Assembly: GCA_009731375.1 (NCBI GenBank)
Contig: BJOX01000266.1
Coordinates: forward strand, 465,922-504,869
Length of the DNA: 38,948 nucleotides
Direction: 5' to 3'
Source: Paulinella micropora
Lineage: Eukaryota > Cercozoa > Imbricatea > Euglyphida
Notes under the pieces: model-generated
Seen by the model: only the letters and a program-made list of their open reading frames with translations
The model's database searches: none
Told to the model about the DNA's origin: nothing
Position numbers and translations under genes: made by a program
Shown: piece after piece, positions 29,215 to 38,091 of the stretch
Layout: every line of letters begins with the position of its first letter
How positions within the stretch are numbered: position 1 is the first letter of the stretch

Positions 29215-29372
29215 TTAGGTAGATAGGTAGGTAGGTAGGTAGGTAGATAGATAGATACGCTTGAGGTTGAACATAAACAATAACGCCTTCTCATACATAA
29301 AGAGAGTAGGTAGGTAGGTAGGTAAATAGGTAGATAGGTAGATAGGTAGGTAGGTAGGTAGGTAAATACTCC
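29215..29372. repeat. GGTA/GATA arrays
   Basis: Two tetranucleotide arrays separated by a short unique block, between duplicated copies of TGACAGCGCAATGTATTACA. Confidence 0.85.
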
Positions 29373-29470
29373 AGTCATCATCATCCTCCTGACAGCGCAA
29401 TGTATTACACACATGCGTATTAACACATAGGTATATATTTGCTAGTTTTCATACATATGGTATGCGTATT

Positions 29471-29559
29471 AGAAGGAGGAGGAGGAGGAGGAGAAGGAGG
29501 AGGAGGAGGAGGAGGAGAAGAAGAAGAAGAAGTAGTAGTAGTGCGGTAGTAGTAGTAGC

Positions 29560-29636
<77 letters not shown>

Positions 29637-29841
29637 CAACAACAACAGAAGCAGTAGCAGTAGAAGCAGTAGTAAGTAGTAGTAAGTAGTAGTAAGTAGT
29701 TAGTAGTAGAAAGTAGTTAGTAGTAGTCGTAGTAGTAGTTAGTAGTAGTAGTAGAGTAGTAGTAGTAGTAGTAGCAGCAGCAGCAGCAGTAGGTAGTAGT
29801 AGTAGTAGCAGTAGTAGTAGTAGCAGTAGCAGTATTAGTAT

Positions 29842-29886
<45 letters not shown>

Positions 29887-29972
29887 AAGTAGAAGTAGAA
29901 GTAGCAGTAGTAGTAGTAGAAGTAGAAGTAGCAGAAGTAGTAGTAGTAGAAGTAGTAGAAGTAGTAGAAGTA

Positions 29973-30036
<64 letters not shown>

Positions 30037-30083
30037 CAGTAGCAGTAGCAATAGCAGTAGCAGTAGTAGTAGTAGCAGTCGTG

Positions 30084-30144
<61 letters not shown>

Positions 30145-30348
30145 AAAAAGAGGAAAAAAGGCAGAAGAAGAAGAAGAAGAAGAAGAAGAAGAAGAAGAAG
30201 AAGAAGAAGAAGAAAATAGGAGGAAAAAATAGTAGTAGTAGTAGTAGTAGTAGTAGAAGTAGAAGTAGTAGAAGTAGTAGTAGAAGTAGTAGAAGTAGAA
30301 GTAGAAGTAGTACTAGTAGAAGTAGTAGTAGAAGTAGTAGAAGTAGTA

Positions 30349-30386
<38 letters not shown>

Positions 30387-30393
30387 TAAAGAC

Positions 30394-30424
<31 letters not shown>

Positions 30425-30480
30425 AAGAAGAAGAAGAAGAAGAAGAAGAAGAAGAAGAAGAAGAAGAAGAAGAAGAAGAA
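29471..30480. repeat. ~1-kb trinucleotide array (GGA, GTA, GAA)
   Basis: Continuous trinucleotide sequence switching from AGG to AGT, then AGA/AGT mixtures, (GAA)n at 30160-30213 and (AGA)n at 30390-30480. Very long poly-Ser, poly-Leu and poly-Val frames are artefacts. Confidence 0.95.
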
Positions 30481-30521
30481 GATGGTGATGATGATGGAGA
30501 TAGGGGGGAAAGAATGTCAAC

Positions 30522-31067
30522 CTCGGCCAAAAAATCTCCCATGTCGTCCTCCCCGAACAGACCTTCCTCGTCCACTTCTTCTTCTTTTTCCTTCGCTGAA
30601 CCATCTTCTTCTTCTTCTTCTTCTTCTTCTTCTTCTTCTTCTTCTTCTTCTTCTTCTTCTTCTTCTTCTTCTTCTTCTTCTTTGTGCTGCAGGTCGGAAG
30701 AGCTATCTTCTTCCTTCTGTCCGCTGCCTTCTGAACTTCTACGTGTTTGTGCTTTTCCCTTCTCCGCTTTTGTTGGTTCCTCTTGCTCTTCTTCTTCTTC
30801 ATCATCTGTTTCCACAAAAATTCGACCTCGATGTCGCCGCCTCCTCCTGACCAACTTTTCCTCTTCTTCTTCTGCTTCTTCTTCTTCTTCTTCTTGCTCC
30901 TTAGCCTTCTCCTTCTCTGCCTTGTTCTTCTCTTCCTCTCTCTCCTCTCCTAGGGCTGGCTTCAGCCCTTGCTTTTGAAGTTGTCCCTCTTTTGACACAG
31001 TCATTGCCAGTTCCTTCTCCTTCTCCACTCCTGCTTCTACTTCGTCTAGCCTTTTGCCAGCAACCTC
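30522..31067 (-). CDS. large Glu-rich exon of the minus-strand gene
   Basis: Acceptor ctctctacag, then EVAGKRLDEVEAGVEKEKEL through QLQKQGLKPALGEEREEEKN and a Lys/Glu helix, a basic-to-acidic switch (RRRRRHRGRIFVETDDEEEE), a poly-Glu run of ~28 residues encoded by (GAA)n, and EEEVDEEGLFGEDDMGDFLA-E at donor GAG|gttgac. Length 546 nt, phase 0 on both sides. The end (GLFGEDDMGDF) resembles acidic short linear motifs in transcription-elongation and chromatin proteins such as the Spt6 N-terminus, but this is only a resemblance. Confidence 0.6.
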
Positions 31068-31071
31068 CTGT

Positions 31072-31102
<31 letters not shown>

Positions 31103-31129
31103 TAGATAGGTATACATAGATATACACAC

Positions 31130-31163
<34 letters not shown>

Positions 31164-31230
31164 TGTAGGGTTACATGCATACATACATACATACATGCAT
31201 ACATACATACATACATACATACATGCATAC
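31068..31230. repeat. GA, TATA and CATA arrays (intron)
   Basis: Three simple-repeat types fill the intron between two paralogous exons. Confidence 0.9.
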
Positions 31231-31281
31231 CGCCATATCCGCTCCTGTTTCTATCGCGTCTAGCTTTTCTCCAGCATCCTC
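31231..31281 (-). CDS. 51-nt exon paralogous to the start of the next exon
   Basis: Acceptor cacacactgtag, 17 codons EDAGEKLDAIETGADMA, donor GCG|gtatgc, phase 0. It aligns without gaps to the first 51 nt of the exon at 31067 (EVAGKRLDEVEAGVEKE), indicating exon duplication. Confidence 0.55.
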
Positions 31282-31328
31282 CTACAGTGTGTGTGTGAGA
31301 GCGAGAGAGAGAGAGAGAAAGAGAGAGA

Positions 31329-31331
<3 letters not shown>

Positions 31332-31365
<34 letters not shown>

Positions 31366-31853
31366 NNNNNNNNNNNNNNNNNNNNNNNNNNNNNNNNNNN
31401 NNNNNNNNNNNNNNNNNNNNNNNNNNNNNNNNNNNNNNNNNNNNNNNNNNNNNNNNNNNNNNNNNNNNNNNNNNNNNNNNNNNNNNNNNNNNNNNNNNNN
31501 NNNNNNNNNNNNNNNNNNNNNNNNNNNNNNNNNNNNNNNNNNNNNNNNNNNNNNNNNNNNNNNNNNNNNNNNNNNNNNNNNNNNNNNNNNNNNNNNNNNN
31601 NNNNNNNNNNNNNNNNNNNNNNNNNNNNNNNNNNNNNNNNNNNNNNNNNNNNNNNNNNNNNNNNNNNNNNNNNNNNNNNNNNNNNNNNNNNNNNNNNNNN
31701 NNNNNNNNNNNNNNNNNNNNNNNNNNNNNNNNNNNNNNNNNNNNNNNNNNNNNNNNNNNNNNNNNNNNNNNNNNNNNNNNNNNNNNNNNNNNNNNNNNNN
31801 NNNNNNNNNNNNNNNNNNNNNNNNNNNNNNNNNNNNNNNNNNNNNNNNNNNNN
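31332..31853. other. poly-G run and assembly gap (488 N at 31366-31853)
   Basis: A 34-base G run after a GA array leads straight into N; GA array resumes on the other side. The gap probably marks loss of coverage at the G run. Confidence 0.95.
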
Positions 31854-31919
<66 letters not shown>

Positions 31920-31966
31920 TTATATACATACCTACATACATACCTACATACATATATATACATACA

Positions 31967-32002
<36 letters not shown>

Positions 32003-32030
32003 TATATACATACGTACATACGTACATAGA
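31854..32030. repeat. GA then CATA arrays
   Basis: (GA)n to 31915 and CATA/TATA tetranucleotides after it. Confidence 0.9.
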
Positions 32031-32750
32031 GTTGCATGTACCTGGTTTGACGCTGTGCTTTGGACCCAGGAACATACATACATACATACATACATACATA
32101 CCTACATACATACATACACATACATACACACAGGGCTGAATGTACCTGGCTTGATGCTCTGCTTTGGAACGAAGAACATACATACATACATACATACATA
32201 CATAGGGCTCAATGTACCTGGAACGATGAACATACATACATACATACATACATGAATACATACATACATGCACATAGGGCTGAATGTACCTGGCTTGATG
32301 CTCTGCTTTGGACCGATGAACATACATACATACATACATACATACATACACATAGGGCTCAATGTACCTGGAACGATGAACATACATACATACACACACA
32401 TACATACATACATACATACATGCATACATACATACATACATACACATAGGGCTGAATGTACCTGGCTTGATGCTCTGCTTGGAACGATGAACATACATAC
32501 ATACATACATACATACATACATACATACATGCACATAGGGCTGAATGTACCTGGCTTGATGCTCTGCTTTGGACCGATGAACATACATACATACATACAT
32601 ACATACATACATGCATACATACATACATACATACACATAGGGCTCAATGTACCTGGAACGATGAACATACATACATACATACATACACATACATACACAT
32701 AGTGCTGAATGTACCTGGCTTGATGCTCTGCTTTGGACCGATGAATCTCT
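32031..32750 (-). repeat. composite satellite: ~45-bp block plus CATA array, about nine units
   Basis: Plus-strand block GGGCTGAATGTACCTGGCTT + gatgctctgctttggaccgatgaa alternates with (CATA)n. Five full copies (32135, 32279, 32449, 32538, 32703), three with a 25-bp deletion (GTACCTGGAACGATGAA) and a diverged copy at 32031. On the minus strand the block reads HRSKAEHQARYIQPYV, so the ancestor may have been an exon end; most copies cannot be functional. Confidence 0.8.
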
Positions 32751-32815
32751 TCTGCTTTCTGTATCTTACACCACATGACCACACCGTTTGCTTCGATCCA
32801 AAATACAAACATTGA
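32707..32815 (-). CDS. exon-like block adjoining the satellite
   Basis: Minus strand reads WIEANGVVMWCKIQKAEEIH + RSKAEHQA at a possible donor CAG|gtacat. A diverged relative ([17 protein letters not shown]) is at 34555-34605, and shorter relatives ([23 protein letters not shown]) are near 33798, 33918 and 34205. It may be an old exon spread by duplication. Upstream splice site unknown. Confidence 0.25.
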
Positions 32816-32844
32816 TATACCAATACATACCTAACATACATGCA

Positions 32845-32903
32845 TAATCTATCTATCTATCTATCTATCTCATGCATAACGTACACGGAGAGCATGTATA
32901 CAT

Positions 32904-32955
<52 letters not shown>
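32845..32955. repeat. ATCT arrays
   Basis: Two tetranucleotide tracts. Confidence 0.9.
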
Positions 32956-32957
<2 letters not shown>

Positions 32958-32979
32958 CTGTCCACATCTGTGTCACTGA

Positions 32980-33357
32980 CCTCCGCCCGATATTGTTGTC
33001 TGGTTATTGTCTACCAAGATATGTATACTGATCGAGCTCACGTGCCCGGTCGAGGAAAACACCCTTGATGCACGAGCCTACAAGACTAACCGATATAATG
33101 GGCTCAAATCTCAAATCGAGGACAACGGATGGACCTGCCACCTTCGACCAATCGAATGCGGGGCTCGCGGCATGGTATCGTTCTCTGTTCATCGATGTTT
33201 CCGCGCCTTGGGTTTTTCACATCCCCAATCCAAATCCCTTTGCTTCAAGCTATCGTCCTGCGTAGCTCGTTGCTCTTTTGCGATCTATCGCTCCTGTGCA
33301 GTCAAAAATTGGACTAATCTTCCTCTAGTCCGTATCGGTGACTGCATTCCGTCATAG
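32980..33357 (+). pseudogene. C-terminal tail of a non-LTR retrotransposon polyprotein
   Basis: Open from just after a TGA (32977-32979) to TAG at 33355-33357. It starts PPDIVVWLLSTKICILIELT, then CPVEENTLDARAYKTNRYNG, GWTCHLRPIECGARGMVSFS and FRALGF. The IELT-x-P-x-EEN signature followed by K-x-x-R/KY-x-x-L, GW and an EVGxRG-like motif (here IECGARG) is the conserved segment C-terminal to the reverse transcriptase in LINE-type elements. Everything upstream (endonuclease, RT) is missing, so it is a 5'-truncated copy. ATCT arrays lie upstream; no poly-A tail is obvious downstream. Confidence 0.75.
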
Positions 33358-33443
33358 CCGTCCAGTGTTGCATAGCCCGGGCTAGGTCCCTTCGGGGGTT
33401 TAGGCCTCATACAATGTCATCATTGTAGCTTGCGCAAGCTTAC
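33358..33443. other. 3' flank of the LINE fragment
   Basis: Contains GGGCTAGGTCCCTTCGGGGG and a small CATTGTAG repeat; it may be the element's 3' UTR. Confidence 0.35.
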
Positions 33444-33570
33444 GGTGCTCAAAACACTTGGACTAACGGCTTCCTTTTCTTTCTCTTCTTCCTTATCCTC
33501 CCCACTCTCCATTCCTAGATTGCCTTTTTCTTCAACGTCCTTCCTCCTCTTCTTTTTTCCAGAACACAGT
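33444..33570 (-). CDS. possible Lys/Glu-rich exon of the minus-strand gene
   Basis: Acceptor cacgggtag, then LCSGKKKRRKDVEEKGNLGM + ESGEDKEEEKEKEAVSPSVL, donor ACC|gtaagc. Composition matches the exons at 28-31 kb. It is isolated by ~2 kb of repeats, so membership is uncertain. Confidence 0.3.
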
Positions 33571-33671
33571 CTACCCGTGATTCCCATCCCGGACATGCAC
33601 AGTACACAAATTACTGTTTGATGTGAAACTGCGTTCCTTTGCAAGGACTACATTCCTTTGCGCGACATCTC

Positions 33672-33718
<47 letters not shown>

Positions 33719-33731
33719 GATCTATCTATCG

Positions 33732-33768
<37 letters not shown>

Positions 33769-33990
33769 ACTATCTATGTAGTGTATGGTGTGGTCTTGTA
33801 CCATGAATCTCTTCTGCTTATGTATGTATGCATGTATGTATGTGTGTATGTATGTATGTATGTATGCATGTATGCATGTATGTATGTATACAAGCATGTA
33901 GTGTATGGTGTGGTCTTGTACCACGAATCTCTTCTGCTTATGTATGTATGTATGTATGTATGTATGTATGTATGTATGTCTGTATGTGTG

Positions 33991-34021
<31 letters not shown>

Positions 34022-34105
34022 CTTGCATGTAACTTGTATGTATACGTATTTATGTATGTAATGTATGTAATGTATGTAAATTGCATGTATTGCTGTGCGT
34101 ACCAC
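33672..34105. repeat. ATCT and GTAT arrays with a duplicated ~120-bp unit
   Basis: After (ATCT)n, the block GTAGTGTATGGTGTGGTCTT + gtaccatgaatctcttctgctta occurs at 33778 and 33898, each followed by a GTAT array; then imperfect TATGTAA repeats. Confidence 0.85.
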
Positions 34106-34117
34106 ACATAAACACAC

Positions 34118-34133
34118 CAGATAGATAGATAGG

Positions 34134-34183
<50 letters not shown>

Positions 34184-34228
34184 TACGATGTCTACCTGAC
34201 GATCTGCTCTAGACCGATAAATCTATGA

Positions 34229-34263
<35 letters not shown>

Positions 34264-34294
34264 GATCTATCTATCTATCTATCTATCTACCTAC

Positions 34295-34336
<42 letters not shown>

Positions 34337-34390
34337 GTCTATCTATCTATCTATCTATCTATCTATCCATCTATCCATCTATCCATCTAC

Positions 34391-34457
<67 letters not shown>

Positions 34458-34482
34458 CCTACCTACCTACCTGCCTATCTAC

Positions 34483-34544
<62 letters not shown>

Positions 34545-34545
34545 C
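34118..34545. repeat. GATA then ATCT arrays in opposite orientation
   Basis: (TAGA)n at 34118-34183 and (ATCT)n at 34220-34542 flank a short block, making a large simple-sequence inverted repeat. Confidence 0.9.
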
Positions 34546-34689
34546 CTTTATTTTCTGTCTGCAAACCACATCGCCACACTACACCATTTGTTTCGATCCA
34601 ACATGTATGCATTTATATGCTAACATACATTTATATACAGAATATTTGTTTTGTATTGTGTTACATTTGCGTCAGTGTGTCTGTCTTGA

Positions 34690-34920
34690 ATAGTATTGTA
34701 TTATATTGTATTGTATTGTATTGCATTGTATTGTATTGTATTGTATTGTGTTGTATTGTATTGCATTGTATTGTATGTATTGCATGGTATTCTATTGTAT
34801 TGTATTGCATTGTATTGCATTGTATTGTATTATATTGCATTGTATTGTATTGTATTTTATTTTTATTGTATTGTATTGTATTGTATTCTATTGTCCTGTA
34901 TTGTATCTTATCTTATCTTA
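34690..34920. repeat. TATTG pentanucleotide array
   Basis: Imperfect TATTG/CATTG repeats giving long C-I-V-L-Y frames; ends in CTTAT repeats. Confidence 0.9.
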
Positions 34921-35155
34921 TCGCACTGTATTGTCTTGACCGTCAGAAGCACAAGGCAGAAGGCCTGGTTCCATAGACCAGCGAACACTAGACAAACTAA
35001 TTCACAACAGCACGTTAGTACTATTATGTAACAACAACACAGAATCATAACGTTATTATTTTATTTTGACAACAACCCTAGACAGACTTATTCACAACAG
35101 CACACACAGAACCATGACGTTATTATTGTTATTTTAAATTAGTAGTATTATTATC
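34921..35155. repeat. two tandem copies of a ~100-bp block
   Basis: CTAGACAAACTAATTCACAA + cagcac ... acagaatcat-aacgttattatttt is repeated as CTAGACAGACTTATTCACAA + cagcac...acagaaccatgacgttattatt. Confidence 0.7.
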
Positions 35156-35660
35156 CCTGAAAGGTGTCGGGAGTAGGGGGTGGGGGGTTTGGGGGGAGGG
35201 GAAAAATGGAAATTGTGTACCCCCCCCCCCCCCCCCCCCCCTTCCCCCCCCCNNNNNNNNNNTCCCTATACATCATGGTTTGTGGGAAGCAGGACAAGTT
35301 ATGAGCTCATGTTTGCAGGGTGGCTAGCCCCAGACTTGATCTTAGCAGAAGTTGTGAGCTCATATTTGCAGGGTGGCTAGCCCCAGACTCGATTTTGATG
35401 CTGATATAGTTTTTTTGGGAATTCACGCAAATATTTGCGTTAGGGGAGTCGCCTGAATGCCGAAACTCCTTGCTTTTTTTGGGCCTAACTTTCACCCCCT
35501 GTCCCCATAAATCATAGTTTGTGTGAAGCAGGATGAGTTGGGAGCTCATGTTGACAGGGTAGCTAGCCGCAGACTCGATGTCGATGTCGATGTTTTTTTC
35601 GAATTCGCGCAAATATGTGCGTTAGGGGAGTGTCCTGCATGCCAAAATTCCTTGTTTTTT
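35156..35660 (-). repeat. dispersed repeat R2, copy 2 (reverse), with a gap
   Basis: Reverse complement of 24640-25130: AAAGGTGTCGGGAGTAGGGG, the C-run with 10-N gap (35253-35262), three copies of GGTGGCTAGCCCCAGACT-like sequence, and ACGCAAATATTTGCGTTAGG. Confidence 0.8.
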
Positions 35661-35689
35661 TGAGAGTACTTGCCGGTATCTCCGGCAAT

Positions 35690-36110
35690 TTAACGTACCC
35701 TGTCAACGGGGAAGGGGGGTCCGGGGCGCCCTCTCCCCGGGAACCCCAACCCTGCAAGTGTACGTACCCGTTTTAGTCGCGGGTGGCACACAAAACAGAA
35801 ATTGAGGTCTTTGTGCCACCAGCCGCCGTTTGCGCACACCAGAGGGATTTAGCGGCTGATATTTGGTGTATCTGACTTTTCTTGATGAGCTCTCTTCGAA
35901 AATGTAAAAATTGTGTGCCGGGTGGCGTCAAACCAGAAAATTTAGGTTTTTGCGACACCAGGCGCCGTTCGCGCACACCAGAGGAAGTTTGAGGCTGATG
36001 TTTGGTGTACCCGACACCTCTCGGTGAGCTCTCTTCGGAGATCTAAAAAATTGGTGCCGGGTGGCACAAAACCAGAGATTTTAAGTTTTTGTGCCACCAG
36101 AGGTTACACT
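35690..36110. repeat. tandem ~150-bp repeat whose units each contain a hairpin
   Basis: Three units carry GGGTGGCACAAAACCAGA ... TTTTTGTGCCACCAG (35780, 35929, 36058). The arms GGTGGCACAAAA and TTTTTGTGCCACC form a strong stem. Units also share CGTTCGCGCACACCAGAGG and GGTGAGCTCTCTTCGGAGAT. Confidence 0.8.
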
Positions 36111-36156
36111 TGCGTTCTGCTTGTACCTTCGGCAATGTACCCTGTCGACGGGGAAG

Positions 36157-36188
<32 letters not shown>

Positions 36189-36486
36189 NNNNNNNNNNGG
36201 CAATTGTACGTACCCCACGCGAATCAGCCGGCACCAAAATGAATGGCTGAGAATGCTCCAAGGCTCTAAGAATTGTGCCGGAGGGTTTCTGCCGGTTACC
36301 TCCGGCGATTGAACGTACCCTGTCGACTGTGTGAAGGGGGTTCCGGGGGGGACCTCCCCCGGGAACCCCAGCCCCGCAAGTGTACGTACCCGAAGCAAAT
36401 TTGCCGGCACCAAAATGAATGGCTGAGATTGCTCCAAGGCTGTAAAAGTTGTGCATGTGAGAATGAGAGGAAAAGCGACCTTGGGA

Positions 36487-36522
<36 letters not shown>

Positions 36523-36530
36523 GGGGGGGC
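36111..36530. repeat. second tandem family with G-runs and a 10-N gap
   Basis: The block GTACGTACCC...GCCGGCACCAAAATGAATGG + ctgaga-tgctccaaggct recurs at 36209 and 36386; CGTACCCTGTCGAC + ggggaaggggg recurs at 35695, 36137 and 36314. Poly-G at 36157-36185 is followed by N at 36189-36198. Confidence 0.75.
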
Positions 36531-36587
36531 CAAAAATAAAAATGTGCGGCACTGGGAAGGGAGGAGGGGGAACAGTGGAAGGGATAG

Positions 36588-36849
36588 NNNNNNNNNNNNN
36601 NNNNNNNNNNNNNNNNNNNNNNNNNNNNNNNNNNNNNNNNNNNNNNNNNNNNNNNNNNNNNNNNNNNNNNNNNNNNNNNNNNNNNNNNNNNNNNNNNNNN
36701 NNNNNNNNNNNNNNNNNNNNNNNNNNNNNNNNNNNNNNNNNNNNNNNNNNNNNNNNNNNNNNNNNNNNNNNNNNNNNNNNNNNNNNNNNNNNNNNNNNNN
36801 NNNNNNNNNNNNNNNNNNNNNNNNNNNNNNNNNNNNNNNNNNNNNNNNN
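36588..36849. other. assembly gap (262 N)
   Basis: Run of N between the 36.5-kb repeats and a truncated R1 copy. Confidence 0.99.
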
Positions 36850-37046
36850 ACGTCTTGCAAGAGGTTGCTGGGACTGCGGAATAACCTCGGCTTAGTGCAG
36901 TCTTGCCCTCAGGAGCTCCATCGGTGGCCCCGATCATCAGGCGAGAGACTGACACGGGGGGGTGGAGGACCTCGAACAAGGGTATTGGAGGCTTATGTCC
37001 GTTGAGGATATGCCATTAGCTGCATCAGTACGCCTCAGATATAGTA
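36850..37046 (-). repeat. dispersed repeat R1, copy 3 (reverse, truncated by the gap)
   Basis: ACGTCTTGCAAGAGGTTGCT ... CAGTACGCCTCAGATATAGT is the reverse complement of the first half of R1, with almost no difference from the copies at 22 kb. Confidence 0.85.
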
Positions 37047-37576
<530 letters not shown>

Positions 37577-37578
37577 TA

Positions 37579-37624
<46 letters not shown>

Positions 37625-37648
37625 GTTATTATTGTTATTATTGTTATG

Positions 37649-37698
<50 letters not shown>

Positions 37699-37708
37699 CA
37701 TCATTATC
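37577..37708. repeat. ATT trinucleotide array
   Basis: (ATT)n with GTT and ATC variants. Confidence 0.95.
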
Positions 37709-37711
37709 TTG

Positions 37712-37785
37712 GACACCGTGATAGCCCAGTGGTCAAGTTCTACCATCTGGGCCCTGTCGCCAGTTCGATTCCCGTCGGTGCCACC
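37712..37785 (+). mobile_element. tRNA-like sequence, probable SINE head
   Basis: TAGCCCAGTGGTCAAG matches a Pol III A box and GTTCGATTCCC a B box, ~30 bp apart. GACACCG at 37712 can pair 6 of 7 with CGGTGCC just before ACCA. The T-stem pairs poorly and three bases are extra before the D-arm, so this is more likely tRNA-derived than a working tRNA gene. A possible body with a 38-bp direct repeat (CCAGTATTTTCATTGAACAT) follows. Confidence 0.6.
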
Positions 37786-37935
37786 AGTATTTTCATTGAA
37801 CATACCGCTCTTATACCGTCTGGACCAGTATTTTCATTGAACATACCGGTCCGTCTGGAAGTGTTGGAACTGCCCTTGCGGGGGTGTCATTAGAGCCTAT
37901 CGTCAATTCTTCGTACTCCCCTCACGGGTGAGACG
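37783..37935 (+). repeat. short tandem duplication after the tRNA-like head, then gap
   Basis: CCAGTATTTTCATTGAACAT + accg occurs twice (37785, 37826). Unique sequence continues to a 156-N gap at 37936-38091. Confidence 0.7.
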
Positions 37936-38091
37936 NNNNNNNNNNNNNNNNNNNNNNNNNNNNNNNNNNNNNNNNNNNNNNNNNNNNNNNNNNNNNNNNN
38001 NNNNNNNNNNNNNNNNNNNNNNNNNNNNNNNNNNNNNNNNNNNNNNNNNNNNNNNNNNNNNNNNNNNNNNNNNNNNNNNNNNNNNNNNNNN

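Noticed and set aside
37712-37785. A functional tRNA gene
   Set aside because: The T-stem and D-arm spacing are poor despite good A and B boxes, so a tRNA-derived SINE is more likely.
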